This document shows positions 16,637 through 26,733 of a DNA stretch of 33,600 bases, one piece after another; within the stretch, counting starts at the first letter, position 1; the number at the start of each line of letters is the position of its first letter. The position numbers and the translations under genes are program-made. The DNA is from an uncultured Nitratireductor sp. (GTDB lineage Bacteria; Pseudomonadota; Alphaproteobacteria; Rhizobiales; Rhizobiaceae), in contig NZ_CAJXGF010000034.1 of NCBI RefSeq assembly GCF_913053745.1, forward strand, positions 1 to 33,600. The letters run 5' to 3'. The notes beneath the pieces were generated by a model. That model ran no database searches. It was not told where the DNA came from and was given only the letters and a program-made list of their open reading frames with translations.

Positions 16637-16951
16637 CGGCCGTTGCGAGGGCGGCAAAGCGCCAACACGCCGCCTTCATAGCTGAACCGTTCGCCCGCAT
16701 CAACGGTGAAATGGCATTGTTCCTTCGCATCGCATAGGCATCGTGCAGGCATCGCCTGAGCGGCAAACGGGAGTGCCCTAGGAAGCAGAACTTCAAAGAC
16801 AGCGGCAAAAATATCAAGCGTATGGCGGCATCGGGGGCGGATGCTGTCATGCCATCCGCACCGCATAGTTCTTGCGAAAGGCCCACCAGCGCCGAGCCGC
16901 GCGCGTGACACTAGCGTGTACGCGCCAGGTCTCCGGTTGCCGCCGTCAGCC
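16637..16951. other. Host DNA between the split tRNA and metC
   Basis: About 315 bp with no recognised gene. It must contain the original promoter of the split tRNA-Arg (reading leftward). The minus-strand frames here match no family. Confidence 0.4.
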
Positions 16952-16968
16952 TCAGACGTTTGAGGCTG
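16947..16968 (-). terminator. Hairpin at the end of metC
   Basis: CAGCCTCA (16947-16954) pairs perfectly with TGAGGCTG (16961-16968) around a 6-base loop and covers the metC stop codon. No T run follows, so it may be a processing or Rho-assisted end rather than a simple terminator. Confidence 0.35.
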
Positions 16969-18124
16969 CGGCAAGGGCGCGGGTCAGGTCGGCTTGGAGG
17001 TCCGCTGTGTCTTCAAGGCCGATTTGCAGGCGCATCACCGGACCTTCCGCCGGTGCTTGCGCCACGGCGCGGTCGTTTAGCTGTACATGCACGGCAAGGC
17101 TCTCATAGCCGCCCCAGGAATAGCCCAGGCCGAAATATTTTAGCGCATTGAGGAATGCGTGAGCCTGTTTTTGGCCGCCGCCGTCCAGCACGATGGAAAA
17201 GAGGCCGCTGGCACCGGAAAAATCGCGTTTCCAGATCGCATGGCCGGGATGCGATTCGAGCCCGGGGTGAAGGACACGGGCGACGCCCTCTTGTCCCTCC
17301 AGCCAACGTGCCAGGCTCAGCGCGCTCTTCTGGTGGCGTTCCAGCCGCACGCCCATGGTGCGCAAACCACGCAGCACCTGATAAACATCGTCCGGTGCCG
17401 CGCAGACGCCCAGAGCTCCGTGGGTTTCCAAAAGCCGTTCCCAGCACGCTTCGCTGGCCGAGACCGTGCCCAGAAGCACATCGGAATGGCCGCCGGGATA
17501 CTTGGTCGATGCCTGGATGGAGATGTCGACACCGTGGTCGAGCGGGCGGAAGAAAAGGGGTGTCGCCCATGTGTTGTCCATCATCACGATGGCGCCGGCC
17601 TTGTGCGCCGCCTCGACGACGGCCGGAATGTCCTGCATCTCGAACGTGCCGGAACCGGGCGCCTCGGTGAGGACCACTTTGGTATTGGGTTGCATCAATG
17701 CGGCGATGCCCGCATCCGCCATTGGATCGTAATAGGACACCTCCACACCGAGGCGCGACAGCATCGTGTCGGCGAAATGCCGGGTTGGATGGTAGACCGA
17801 ATCGACGATCAGCGCGTGATCGCCCGCTGACAGGAAGGCGAGTAGGGGAACGGTGACGGCGGCTAGGCCCGATGGCACGATGACGGTGCCGGCAGCGCCT
17901 TCAAGCTCGTTCATCGCCGCGGCGAGCGCGTCGCTGGTGGGGGTGCCGCGGGTTCCGTAAGTGTACTTCTGGTTGCGCGAAGCCATGGTCTCGGCGTCGG
18001 GGAAAAGCACCGTCGATGCATGCACCACCGGCGGGTTTACGAAACCGTGGAAAGCGCGCGGATCATTGCCCATATGGGCGAGCCGCGTGTTGTCTCCGAC
18101 TTTAGTATCGCTTTTGTCGTTCAT
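16952..18124 (-). CDS. metC: Cystathionine beta-lyase
   Basis: A 390-residue enzyme of the Cys/Met metabolism PLP family, cleaving cystathionine to homocysteine, ammonia and pyruvate in methionine synthesis. The PLP-binding lysine is K208 in QASTKYPGGHSD, D183 in MMDNTWATP contacts the cofactor ring, and YGTRGTPTSDAL near residue 56 forms the substrate site. The length is normal. It is divergent from aapJQMP; this metC-aap arrangement is known in rhizobia and supports the call over other members of the PLP family such as cystathionine gamma-lyase. Confidence 0.95.
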   Translation of the reverse strand: MNDKSDTKVGDNTRLAHMGNDPRAFHGFVNPPVVHASTVLFPDAETMASRNQKYTYGTRGTPTSDALAAAMNELEGAAGTVIVPSGLAAVTVPLLAFLSAGDHALIVDSVYHPTRHFADTMLSRLGVEVSYYDPMADAGIAALMQPNTKVVLTEAPGSGTFEMQDIPAVVEAAHKAGAIVMMDNTWATPLFFRPLDHGVDISIQASTKYPGGHSDVLLGTVSASEACWERLLETHGALGVCAAPDDVYQVLRGLRTMGVRLERHQKSALSLARWLEGQEGVARVLHPGLESHPGHAIWKRDFSGASGLFSIVLDGGGQKQAHAFLNALKYFGLGYSWGGYESLAVHVQLNDRAVAQAPAEGPVMRLQIGLEDTADLQADLTRALAAASNV

Positions 18125-18467
18125 GGAACCTTATCGCTTGATTGTCTGCGGACGCGCCCAGAGCGCGTAAACGCTGTGAAGAGTGGCTTGAAAAGAGGCA
18201 GAAGGGCGTTCGGATGGAACGCCATTGTCGGCGGCCCGTCAACCGGGCATGGATGGCGAGATTGCTTCTGGAGCAAGGGTCTTTGGCTCTTGACCCAAAG
18301 AGATTTATGGCATTCGATGGAACCAGTGCGTGGGAGAGGAAGCGCGTGTCCGCTTGCCTTTTGGGACCGATGCTCCGTCCTGGAGTGTCCGGTTTGGTTC
18401 ATTCGCCTGCTTCCGCACTGAAAATGTCAGGGGATAAGCCCGAACACAGAAAAAAGGGTTCGAAACT
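18125..18467. promoter_or_regulatory. Divergent metC / aapJ control region
   Basis: 343 bp without a gene. It contains GGCGTTC-GGATG-GAACGCC, a perfect 7-bp hairpin at 18205-18223, and TCTTTGG/CCAAAGA at 18280-18301, an inverted repeat overlapping TTGACC (18290-18295), a possible -35 element of aapJ; the -10 (TTCGAT, 18313) is weak. No clear sigma-54 site is seen. Confidence 0.45.
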
Positions 18468-19496
18468 ATGAAAAATTTTGTCAAAGCGTTGCTCGGCTCG
18501 GCCGCGGTCGCGATGTTTGCCGTGCCGGCTTCCGCAGCCACGCTGGATGATGTGAAGGCGAAGGGCCACGTCCAGTGCGGCGTCAACACCGGCCTGATCG
18601 GTTTCAGCGCACCCGACGACCAAGGCAACTGGAAGGGCCTTGACGTGGACTTCTGCCGCGCCGTCGCCGCCGCCATCTTTGACGATCCCGAAGCCGTCCA
18701 GTTCACGCCGCTTTCCGCGAAGGACCGTTTCACCGCGCTCCAGTCGGGCGAAGTCGACGTACTTTCGCGCAACACCACCTGGACCATCAGCCGCGATACG
18801 GCCCTCGGTCTCAACTTCGCCGGCGTAACCTATTACGACGGCCAGGGTTTCATGATCAACGCGAAGAAGTTGCAGGGCATCAATTCCGCGCTTCAGCTTT
18901 CGGGTGCTGCAGTCTGTGTGCAGGCGGGAACCACGACGGAGCTTAACCTGGCCGACTATTTCAAGGCCAACAACATGGAATACAGCCCTGTTGTTTTCGA
19001 GAAATTCGAAGAGGTGAACGCGGCCTACGATGCCGGACGTTGCGACGTTTACACGACCGACCAGTCCGGCCTTTATGCGGTGCGCCTCAACCTCACCAAT
19101 CCTGACGATCACATCGTCCTGCCGGAGATCATCTCCAAGGAGCCGCTTGGTCCCGTGGTACGTCATGGAGACGACCAGTGGCTGGATATCGTCAAATGGG
19201 TCTACTACGCGTTGGTGAACGCCGAGGAATTGGGCGTGAGCCAGGCCAATCTCGAGGAGAAGATGAACTCGGACAACCCCGAGGTCCGTCGTCTGCTCGG
19301 CACGGAAGACGGCTCCAAGCTCGGCACCGATCTCGGCCTGACCAACGATTTCGCCGTGCGGGCGATCAAGCATGTGGGCAATTACGGCGAGATCTTCGAA
19401 CGCAATGTGGGGGCTGACAGCCCACTGAAGATCTCTCGCGGCATCAATGCTCTTTGGACGAAGGGTGGCCTTCAGTACGGTATGCCGATCCGCTGA
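18468..19496 (+). CDS. aapJ: General L-amino-acid ABC transporter, substrate-binding protein
   Basis: A 342-residue periplasmic solute-binding protein. Residues 1-23 are a signal peptide (KALLGSAAVAMFAVPASA, cleavage after ASA), followed by the two-lobe fold with CGVNTGLIGFSAPD at about residues 38-51 and VDVLSRNTTWTISRD around 100. It captures a broad range of L-amino acids and hands them to AapQ/AapM. Length and sequence match rhizobial AapJ rather than the shorter HisJ/GlnH type. ATG 18468 has AAGGG upstream. It heads the aapJQMP operon; a stable hairpin separates it from aapQ and probably allows more binding protein than permease to be made. Confidence 0.96.
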   Translation: MKNFVKALLGSAAVAMFAVPASAATLDDVKAKGHVQCGVNTGLIGFSAPDDQGNWKGLDVDFCRAVAAAIFDDPEAVQFTPLSAKDRFTALQSGEVDVLSRNTTWTISRDTALGLNFAGVTYYDGQGFMINAKKLQGINSALQLSGAAVCVQAGTTTELNLADYFKANNMEYSPVVFEKFEEVNAAYDAGRCDVYTTDQSGLYAVRLNLTNPDDHIVLPEIISKEPLGPVVRHGDDQWLDIVKWVYYALVNAEELGVSQANLEEKMNSDNPEVRRLLGTEDGSKLGTDLGLTNDFAVRAIKHVGNYGEIFERNVGADSPLKISRGINALWTKGGLQYGMPIR

Positions 19497-19516
19497 TCGG
19501 TTTCCGTCAACATAAT

Positions 19517-19544
19517 GCGTGAAAGGCGGTTCACGCCGCCTTTC
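19517..19544 (+). promoter_or_regulatory. Intercistronic stem-loop between aapJ and aapQ
   Basis: GAAAGGCGG (19521-19529) pairs perfectly with CCGCCTTTC (19536-19544) around TTCACG. A competing hairpin, GCGTGAA (19517-19523) with TTCACGC (19530-19536), uses the same bases, so the two exclude each other. It probably protects the aapJ message or partly stops transcription before the permease genes. Confidence 0.65.
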
Positions 19545-19566
19545 GCCATTCCTGGTGAGGATAGCC

Positions 19567-20757
19567 ATGGCCACCCCGCAATCAACTGTGGAGGGCGCGG
19601 CGCCTCGTGTGCCGCTGTTCTATGATCCGCGCGTTCGAGGAATTGCCTATCAAGTCCTGGTTTTCGCTGGCTTGGTCGCTCTGATCTACTGGATCATCGG
19701 CAATACGTCAGCCAACCTTCAACGTGCCAACATCGCTTCCGGTTTCGATTTCCTCCAGGGGCGGGCCGGCTTCGACATCGGCGACAGCCTGGTTGAATAT
19801 TCGTCCGATTCCACCTATGGCCGCGCGCTCTTCGTGGGGTTCCTGAACACGCTGCGCGTCGCCATTATCGGGATTCTTACAGCGACGATCATCGGTTTCA
19901 TCATCGGTATCGGCCGTTTATCGAAAAACTGGCTGATCAACCGGATTTGCCTCGTCTATGTCGAGGTGTTTCGCAACATTCCGCCGCTTCTCGTCATTTT
20001 CTTCTGGTATTTCGGCGTTCTTTCCGTGCTGCCATCGCCGCGGGAAAGCATCGACCTGCCGCTCGGATCTTATCTGAACAGTCGCGGCCTCTATTTCCCG
20101 CGCTTCCTGTGGGGAGAGGGAGCCTGGCTGGTTCTGCTCGGCCTTGTCCTCGGGCTCGTCTTCGCCTTTTTCGTGCGTCGTTGGGCGCACAAGCGACAGA
20201 TGACGACAGGCGAGCAATTTCCGGTGTTTTGGACGAGTGCCGGCTTGATTGTCGGTCTGCCGCTTCTGGCTTTCATCGTCACCGGCTTGCCGCTGAGCTT
20301 TGAATTTCCGGCGCTTTCGACCTTCAATCTGCAAGGCGGCATTCAGGTGCGGCCGGAATTTCTGGCTCTCTATCTGGCGCTTTCGTTCTATACGGCGGCG
20401 TTCATTGCCGAAATCGTGCGCGCTGGGGTGCTCGGCGTCAGTCACGGCCAGAGCGAGGCGGCGCAGGCGCTGGGCCTGCGATCCGGACAGTCCATGCGGC
20501 TGGTGATAATCCCGCAGGCGCTGCGGATCATCATTCCGCCGCTGACCAGCCAATATCTCAATCTGACGAAGAATTCGTCTCTGGCCGTAGCCATCGGCTA
20601 TCCCGACCTGGTCGCGACGGGTGGCACGACACTCAACCAGACCGGTCAGGCGATTGAGGTCGTGGCGATCTGGCTGGTCGTCTATCTCGGGCTCAGCCTG
20701 GGAACGGCGGCGTTGATGAACTGGTACAATGCGCGCATGGCGCTGGTGGAGCGGTAA
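19567..20757 (+). CDS. aapQ: General L-amino-acid ABC transporter, permease
   Basis: A 396-residue inner-membrane permease of the His/Glu/Gln/Arg family. After a short cytoplasmic start, several helices follow; the core transport domain carries the coupling segment [24 protein letters not shown] near residues 297-320, which docks on AapP. The long insert between the first helices and the core is typical of AapQ. ATG 19567 is preferred over the open frame at 19519, since the latter overlaps the hairpin. It is 70 bp after aapJ, with a 1-base gap to aapM. Confidence 0.95.
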   Translation: MATPQSTVEGAAPRVPLFYDPRVRGIAYQVLVFAGLVALIYWIIGNTSANLQRANIASGFDFLQGRAGFDIGDSLVEYSSDSTYGRALFVGFLNTLRVAIIGILTATIIGFIIGIGRLSKNWLINRICLVYVEVFRNIPPLLVIFFWYFGVLSVLPSPRESIDLPLGSYLNSRGLYFPRFLWGEGAWLVLLGLVLGLVFAFFVRRWAHKRQMTTGEQFPVFWTSAGLIVGLPLLAFIVTGLPLSFEFPALSTFNLQGGIQVRPEFLALYLALSFYTAAFIAEIVRAGVLGVSHGQSEAAQALGLRSGQSMRLVIIPQALRIIIPPLTSQYLNLTKNSSLAVAIGYPDLVATGGTTLNQTGQAIEVVAIWLVVYLGLSLGTAALMNWYNARMALVER

Positions 20758-20758
20758 G

Positions 20759-21916
20759 ATGCAAGAACACGATCTTTCCTTCGTCCGCGCCGAGATGGTG
20801 GCCAATCAGGCGCCCCCGGTCTCCGACCACGGCCCCGTGTCGTGGCTGCGCAAAAACCTCTTCGCCAACTTTACGGACACCATCTTCACGATTTTCGGCA
20901 TCGCCTTGATCGTCATGATCGTGCCGCCGCTGATCCAGTGGGCGTTCATCGATGCCCAGTGGAACGGCTCGGATCGGTCGGTCTGCGCCACCGTGGTCCA
21001 GGGCGGCGTGCGGCCGGAAGGCTGGTCGGGCGCATGCTGGGCATTCGTCGACGCGAAGTTCCAGCAGTTCATGTTCGGGCGCTATCCGATGGACGAGCGC
21101 TGGCGCGTCTATTTGACGGGCTTTCTCTTCGTGGGGCTTCTGGTGCCGCTGCTTGTACCCAGCGTGCCGCGCAAGGGGCTGAACGCCATCCTGCTCTTCG
21201 TCGTATTCCCGATTATCGGGTTCTTCCTGTTGACCGGCGGAGCTTTCGGGCTGAGGCCGGTGCCGACGCCGTTGTGGGGCGGACTTCTCGTGACACTGGT
21301 GCTTGCTTATGTCGGCATCGCGGTGTCGTTTCCGCTCGGCATTCTGCTTGCGCTGGGGCGGCGGTCACAGATGCCGGTGGTGAAGCTTGTCTGTGTCGTC
21401 TTCATCGAAACCATTCGCGGTGTGCCGCTCATCACCATCCTGTTCATGGCGAGCGTCATGCTGCCACTGTTTCTGCCGCCGGGCACCACGTTCGACAAGC
21501 TTCTGCGTGCGCTGGTCGGGGTGGCGCTGTTCGCTTCCGCTTATATGGCTGAGGTGATCCGGGGTGGCCTACAGGCGATCCCAAAGGGGCAGTATGAGGG
21601 TGCTGATGCGCTGGGCCTGAGTTTCTGGAAGAAGATGAACCTCATTGTCCTTCCGCAGGCAATCAAGCTGGTCATTCCAGGCATCGTCAACACGTTTATC
21701 GGCCTGTTCAAGGATACAAGCCTGGTCTACATCATCGGCATGTTCGATCTTCTGGGCGCCGTGCGGCAGAACTTTGCGGATGCGAACTGGGCATCACCAC
21801 AGACTCCTATCACGGGCCTGGTGTTTGCCGGCTTCGTGTTCTGGCTGTTCTGCTTCGGCATGTCACGCTATTCTATCTTCATGGAACGCCGGCTCGACAC
21901 CGGCCACAAACGCTAG
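20759..21916 (+). CDS. aapM: General L-amino-acid ABC transporter, permease
   Basis: A 385-residue partner permease. It has a soluble N-terminal stretch, then helices, a long periplasmic loop with several tryptophans and cysteines ([27 protein letters not shown]), and the conserved coupling segment [21 protein letters not shown] (residues 279-299 approx.). It pairs with AapQ to form the channel. ATG 20759 is one base after the aapQ stop codon, which indicates coupled translation; earlier in-frame starts would lie inside aapQ. Confidence 0.95.
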   Translation: MQEHDLSFVRAEMVANQAPPVSDHGPVSWLRKNLFANFTDTIFTIFGIALIVMIVPPLIQWAFIDAQWNGSDRSVCATVVQGGVRPEGWSGACWAFVDAKFQQFMFGRYPMDERWRVYLTGFLFVGLLVPLLVPSVPRKGLNAILLFVVFPIIGFFLLTGGAFGLRPVPTPLWGGLLVTLVLAYVGIAVSFPLGILLALGRRSQMPVVKLVCVVFIETIRGVPLITILFMASVMLPLFLPPGTTFDKLLRALVGVALFASAYMAEVIRGGLQAIPKGQYEGADALGLSFWKKMNLIVLPQAIKLVIPGIVNTFIGLFKDTSLVYIIGMFDLLGAVRQNFADANWASPQTPITGLVFAGFVFWLFCFGMSRYSIFMERRLDTGHKR

Positions 21917-21934
21917 GCCAAGGGGAAACAACAA

Positions 21935-22738
21935 ATGGCATCAGAAAACGCCGTCCGGGCCGATGAGCTCCACGCAGACCAAAGCAAAATGCAGATCTCC
22001 GACACCGACGTCGCCATCGACATTGTCGGCATGCACAAGTGGTATGGCGATTTCCATGTGCTCAAGGACATCAATCTGCGGGTGATGCGCGGCGAGCGCA
22101 TCGTCGTTTGCGGCCCTTCGGGGTCGGGCAAATCCACCATGATCCGCTGCATCAACCGACTGGAGGAGCACCAGAAGGGCAGAATCGTCGTCGATGGCAT
22201 CGAACTCACCAACGATCTGAAGAAGATCGATGAGGTGCGTCGCGAGGTCGGCATGGTGTTTCAGCACTTCAACCTGTTCCCACACCTGACCATTCTGGAA
22301 AACTGCACACTGGCCCCGATCTGGGTGCGCAAGACGCCCAAGAAAGAGGCCGAGGCCACGGCGATGCATTTTCTGGAGCGGGTAAAAATTCCCGAACAGG
22401 CGAACAAATATCCCGGTCAGCTTTCCGGCGGCCAGCAGCAGCGCGTGGCGATTGCCCGCGCATTGTGCATGAACCCGCGGATCATGTTGTTCGACGAGCC
22501 GACATCGGCGCTCGATCCGGAGATGATCAAGGAAGTGCTGGATACCATGGTCGATCTGGCTGAAGAGGGCATGACGATGATCTGCGTGACGCATGAGATG
22601 GGCTTCGCCCGTCAGGTGGCCAACCGCGTCATCTTCATGGATCAAGGCCAGATCGTCGAGCAGAACACCCCGGCGGAATTCTTCGACAGTCCGCAGCACG
22701 AACGCACCAAGCTGTTCCTGTCGCAGATTCTGCACTAA
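21935..22738 (+). CDS. aapP: General L-amino-acid ABC transporter, ATPase
   Basis: A 267-residue cytoplasmic ATP-binding subunit: Walker A GPSGSGKS at 60-67, Q-loop VFQHFN near 108-113, signature LSGGQQQR at 163-170, Walker B IMLFDE at 183-188 and D-loop SALD at 191-194. It powers amino-acid uptake with AapQ and AapM. A polar 25-residue N-terminal extension precedes the domain. It starts 18 bp after aapM. Past its stop a short hairpin (CCCGTT-CGG-AACGGG, 22777-22791) lies between it and the convergent monooxygenase gene. Confidence 0.96.
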   Translation: MASENAVRADELHADQSKMQISDTDVAIDIVGMHKWYGDFHVLKDINLRVMRGERIVVCGPSGSGKSTMIRCINRLEEHQKGRIVVDGIELTNDLKKIDEVRREVGMVFQHFNLFPHLTILENCTLAPIWVRKTPKKEAEATAMHFLERVKIPEQANKYPGQLSGGQQQRVAIARALCMNPRIMLFDEPTSALDPEMIKEVLDTMVDLAEEGMTMICVTHEMGFARQVANRVIFMDQGQIVEQNTPAEFFDSPQHERTKLFLSQILH

Positions 22739-22855
22739 CCCTTCTGCGAAAGTGGAAAGAGCGATACGCCGCGTTACCCGTTCGGAACGGGGCGCATCGC
22801 GTATGACCAGAAGATCCGCGAAGCGGCAGAAGCGGAAACTGCGCCTGCGGCCCTA

Positions 22856-24079
22856 TCAGTTTTGTGGGGCGATCTGTGCATCGAACCCGTAAAGCCAGTC
22901 GAAATCCGCCATCAGCGCCTCCCGGCTGCGCGCTTTGAGGATCGTGTCGCGTGCAAGCGCGACGGGGCCACTGGCATGCCAGGTGAAGCGATTGAAGGCG
23001 CCGCGGCGGGCGACACGGTTCACGCGCGGTTTGCGGGCGGCCTCATAGGCGGCAAGTGCGGTTTCAGGCGCTCCTCTGTGACAAGCGAGCAGGTCGGCGA
23101 GCACGACCGCATCTTCGATGGCCATACCGGCACCTTGTGCGGCGAATGGCGGGACGGCGTGGGCCGCGTCGCCGATCAACACCATTCCTTCAGGGTGCGC
23201 CCAGGCGCCGGTTGCGGGCACCTCATGGATTGGCCAAGCAGTCCAGCAATTTTCCGCACGCGCGGCCAGCCGGCCCAGAACCGGATTGGTAAGGGCAAGG
23301 CTGTTTCGCAAAAATGTGTCGTCGGCATGCTGCGTCCAGCTTGTCAGCGGTACCGTGCCCGGTAGGATGGCAACCAGATTGATCGATGCGCCACCGCTGA
23401 TGGGGTAGGCTACGAGATGAAAATTGGGGTGCATGAAGGCGACCACCCGGTCGGCCTCGATAGCCCCGTTGCCTGCCGCCAGGGCTTCGTCTAGCGGAAG
23501 CGTTGCACGCCAGGCGATATAGCCGGTGAAACGGCTGCGCACCGCGTTGCGTACATGATGGCGCAGATGCGACCAGACGCCGTCGGCTGCGATCAGGAGC
23601 CGCGTTCGGACATCCTCCCTCCTGCCGTCGCGCACAAGGCGGAAGCGAACGCCGCTCCCCTCGTCAAACGCGGCACTTTCGACAAGCGCACCGGCGACGA
23701 TCTCGATCAGGGGTTCTCTCTGCGCGCGCTCGAGAAGTGCTTTCTGCAGGTCTGCGCGATGCGCCACCAGATAGGGGGCTCCCCAACGCATCTCGGCGGC
23801 GGCTCCGAGGGGGATCTGGGCGAGGGGAGAGAGAGTTTTGGCTTTCTTCAGGACCACGGCCTGCGGGCACACGGCGGTCGCCTCAAGCGCGTCGAGCACG
23901 CCCAACCGCGCCAGGAGGCGCGTTGCATTGGGCGAAAGCTGAAGGCCTGCGCCGATTTCGTGGAATTCGCTCGCACGCTCGTAGATGCGCGTGGAAACAC
24001 CATGCCGCGCCATAGCAAGCGCAGTCGTCAGTCCGGCGATGCCGGCGCCAACGATTGTGGTGGCTGGCGCGGGATGCAT
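22856..24079 (-). CDS. FAD-dependent aromatic monooxygenase (salicylate-hydroxylase-like)
   Basis: A 407-residue flavoprotein with the three PHBH-family motifs: GAGIAGLTTALAMARHG (GxGxxG, residues 11-27), the AADGVWS DG motif near 168, and the second FAD motif VLIGDAAHAVPPFAAQGAG near 297. It probably hydroxylates an aromatic acid such as salicylate or a related ring with NAD(P)H and oxygen; the substrate is not readable. The ATG at 24079 lies 16 bp after the zinc-protein stop, so the two are likely co-transcribed; the gap contains a hairpin (GGCCTG...CAGGCC). It is convergent with aapP. Confidence 0.92.
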   Translation of the reverse strand: MHPAPATTIVGAGIAGLTTALAMARHGVSTRIYERASEFHEIGAGLQLSPNATRLLARLGVLDALEATAVCPQAVVLKKAKTLSPLAQIPLGAAAEMRWGAPYLVAHRADLQKALLERAQREPLIEIVAGALVESAAFDEGSGVRFRLVRDGRREDVRTRLLIAADGVWSHLRHHVRNAVRSRFTGYIAWRATLPLDEALAAGNGAIEADRVVAFMHPNFHLVAYPISGGASINLVAILPGTVPLTSWTQHADDTFLRNSLALTNPVLGRLAARAENCWTAWPIHEVPATGAWAHPEGMVLIGDAAHAVPPFAAQGAGMAIEDAVVLADLLACHRGAPETALAAYEAARKPRVNRVARRGAFNRFTWHASGPVALARDTILKARSREALMADFDWLYGFDAQIAPQN

Positions 24080-24095
24080 CGGCCTGGTCGGCCGA

Positions 24096-24338
24096 TCAGG
24101 CCGCCTCGTCGAAAAGGCAGCCCTGAGGCTTCGTCTCAGCAGCCTTCAGCGCCGGATTGTAGCGGTAAAGAGTCGAGCAATAGGGACAGACCCGCTCGAT
24201 CTCATCACCCATGTCGATGAACACATGCGGATGATCGAAAGGCGGATTCGCGCCGACGCACATGAACTCCTTCACGCCGATCTCGATTGCCCGGTGTCCG
24301 CTGCTGTTCTGGAAATGGGGAATGGCTGATCCGGCCAT
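24096..24338 (-). CDS. Zinc-finger (CHCC) protein, NDUFS6-like complex I subunit
   Basis: An 80-residue protein of the zf-CHCC family related to the 13 kDa subunit NDUFS6 of mitochondrial complex I. Zinc ligands are C27, H36 (in FDHPH), C51 and C54 (CPYCSTLYRY). In alphaproteobacteria it is thought to support complex I assembly. GGGAG lies 7 bp before ATG 24338. It is divergent from ppk; the 160-bp space holds a 7-bp inverted repeat CTGTCGC/GCGACAG (24421-24427 and 24466-24472). Confidence 0.88.
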   Translation of the reverse strand: MAGSAIPHFQNSSGHRAIEIGVKEFMCVGANPPFDHPHVFIDMGDEIERVCPYCSTLYRYNPALKAAETKPQGCLFDEAA

Positions 24339-24500
24339 CGTCGTCTCCCGCTTGGAATGCGTTGGAAAGTTGCCTGCGTTTGTAGCATAAACTGCATCTT
24401 TGCAACCCTATGATATGAAACTGTCGCAAAACCATGTCACCAGATAGACTGGCGGCGGGTAAGTCGCGACAGTATTTGGGTAAAAGGCGCGAGCAGGATC

Positions 24501-26720
24501 ATGAATGAACTGAAGCCGGTCCGAAACGAGTTTTCGCTGGAGGCGGGTGCTGCGGGTCAAATCGCCGGCGCCAGTCCGGACCGTTTCGTCAATCGCGAGT
24601 TTTCCTGGCTCCAGTTCAACCGGCGCGTTCTCGATGAAGCGCAGAACGAAAACCATCCGCTTCTGGAGCGCCTGCGCTTCCTGTCGATCTCGGCCGACAA
24701 TCTTGACGAATTCTTTATGGTTCGCGTTGCCGGTCTTGCCGGCCAGGTGCGCGAGCAGATCGCAACGCGCAGCGCCGACGGCCGCACGCCCGACGAGCAG
24801 CTCGAACATGTGTTGCGCGAAGTGGCGCGGCTGCAGATCGATCAGCACGAAAGTCTTAATGCGCTCCTCGCCCTTCTGAGCGGGGAAGGCATCGACATTG
24901 TGCGCGCCGACGCATTGAACCATGCCGATGTGCGGTGGCTGGAAGATCATTTCATGGAAGCGATCTTTCCGGTTCTCACGCCGCTCTCCATTGATCCGGC
25001 GCATCCGTTCCCGTTCATTCCCAATTTGGGCTTCTCCATCGCGCTCGAGCTGCAGCACGAGGGCGAGCTGGAACCGATGACGGCGCTCCTTCGCCTGCCG
25101 GTGGCGCTCAAGCGCTTCATACAGTTGCCCGAACGCAGCGGCACGGTACGCTTCATCACGCTGGAAGACGTCGTCAACCTGTTTATCGGCAAACTCTTTC
25201 CGCGCTATCAGGTGATCGGTTCAGGCACGTTCCGCATCATTCGCGACAGCGATATCGAGGTGGAGGAAGAGGCCGAGGATCTCGTCCGTCTGTTCGAATC
25301 CGCGCTAAAGCGCAGGCGCCGCGGTTCGGTGATACGCATCGAGTTCGACAACGAAATGCCCGAAGGTCTTCGCGATTTCGTGGCCAGCGAGCTCGGCGTG
25401 GCCGAAACGCGCATCACCGTTCTCGAACGGCCACTGGCGATAAACCAGATTTCAGAAGTCGTGAAGGTGCCGCGCGAAGACCTTCTTTTCCCGCCGTATA
25501 ATCCGCGTTTCCCCGAACGCATCCGCGAACACAACGGCGATTGCTTCGCCGCCATTCGTGAGAAGGACATCATTGTCCATCACCCCTACGAATCTTTCGA
25601 CGTTGTGGTGCAGTTCCTCCGTCAGGCTTCGCAGGATCCGGAAGTGGTGGCGATCAAACAGACGCTCTACCGCACGTCCAACGACAGTCCCATTGTTCGC
25701 GCACTGATCGAGGCCTCGGAGGCCGGCAAGTCGGTGACCGCGCTGGTGGAGTTGAAGGCACGCTTCGATGAGGAGGCGAATATTCGCTGGGCGCGCGATC
25801 TGGAACGCGCCGGCGTGCAGGTCGTGTTCGGTTTCATCGAGTTGAAGACGCACGCCAAGATGTCGCTCGTGGTGCGCCGCGAAGAGGGGAAGTTACGCAA
25901 TTACTGTCATCTGGGCACCGGCAACTATCACCCGATTACCGCGCGGATCTACACGGACCTCTCCTATTTCACGGATGATCCGGAGATCGCCCGTGACGTG
26001 GCACAGGTGTTCAACTTCATCACCGGCTACGCGGAGCCCGATGGAGAAATGCGTATCGCGGTGTCGCCTTTTTCGCTGCGCAATCGGCTGCTCGACCATA
26101 TCCGTGGCGAAATCGAACACGCCCGCTCGGGCCGTCCGGCGCAAATCTGGATGAAGATGAACTCGTTGGTCGATCCGCTGGTGATCGATGCGCTCTATGA
26201 AGCGGGGCAGGCGGGGGTAGAGATCGATCTGGTGGTGCGCGGCATTTGCTGCCTGCGTCCGCAAGTGCCCGGCCTGTCGGAGCGCATCCGCGTGAAATCC
26301 ATCGTCGGGCGCTTCCTCGAGCACAGCCGCATCTATTGTTTCGGCAATGGCCACGGCCTGCCGTCCGACGAGGCGATCGTCTATATCTCGTCGGCCGATA
26401 TCATGCCGCGCAATCTCGACCGCCGGGTGGAAACCATGGTGCCGATCACCAATCCGACTGTGCACGAGCAGGTGCTCGGGCAAATTATGCTCGGAAACAT
26501 CATGGACAACCAGCAGAGCTTTGAAGTATTGCCGGACGGCACCTCTCGGCGCATTATGCCCGACGAGGGAGAAGAACCGTTCAACGCTCAGGAATATTTC
26601 ATGACGAATCCGAGCCTATCCGGTCGTGGCAATGCCTTGAAGTCCCATGCGCCGAAGCGGATCACCGCGTTCAAGAAGCGCAAGAAAGCGGACGGCGAGG
26701 CCGGTTCTCCAGCGGACTGA
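24501..26720 (+). CDS. ppk1: Polyphosphate kinase 1
   Basis: A 739-residue membrane-associated enzyme that makes polyphosphate from ATP. Domain order is normal: N domain (from [19 protein letters not shown], residue about 29), head domain, then two phospholipase-D-like C domains. The autophosphorylated histidine is H451 in [13 protein letters not shown], and the second conserved histidine is H608 in [22 protein letters not shown] and the arginines of PRNLDRR are present. ATG 24501 has AGCAGGA close upstream. It is followed at once by ppx, so production and breakdown of polyphosphate are linked on one transcript. Confidence 0.97.
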   Translation: MNELKPVRNEFSLEAGAAGQIAGASPDRFVNREFSWLQFNRRVLDEAQNENHPLLERLRFLSISADNLDEFFMVRVAGLAGQVREQIATRSADGRTPDEQLEHVLREVARLQIDQHESLNALLALLSGEGIDIVRADALNHADVRWLEDHFMEAIFPVLTPLSIDPAHPFPFIPNLGFSIALELQHEGELEPMTALLRLPVALKRFIQLPERSGTVRFITLEDVVNLFIGKLFPRYQVIGSGTFRIIRDSDIEVEEEAEDLVRLFESALKRRRRGSVIRIEFDNEMPEGLRDFVASELGVAETRITVLERPLAINQISEVVKVPREDLLFPPYNPRFPERIREHNGDCFAAIREKDIIVHHPYESFDVVVQFLRQASQDPEVVAIKQTLYRTSNDSPIVRALIEASEAGKSVTALVELKARFDEEANIRWARDLERAGVQVVFGFIELKTHAKMSLVVRREEGKLRNYCHLGTGNYHPITARIYTDLSYFTDDPEIARDVAQVFNFITGYAEPDGEMRIAVSPFSLRNRLLDHIRGEIEHARSGRPAQIWMKMNSLVDPLVIDALYEAGQAGVEIDLVVRGICCLRPQVPGLSERIRVKSIVGRFLEHSRIYCFGNGHGLPSDEAIVYISSADIMPRNLDRRVETMVPITNPTVHEQVLGQIMLGNIMDNQQSFEVLPDGTSRRIMPDEGEEPFNAQEYFMTNPSLSGRGNALKSHAPKRITAFKKRKKADGEAGSPAD

Positions 26721-26733
26721 CGAGCGCTTTCTC

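Noticed and set aside
23555..24220. Long plus-strand frame opposite the FAD monooxygenase
   Set aside because: Antisense shadow of a well supported gene.
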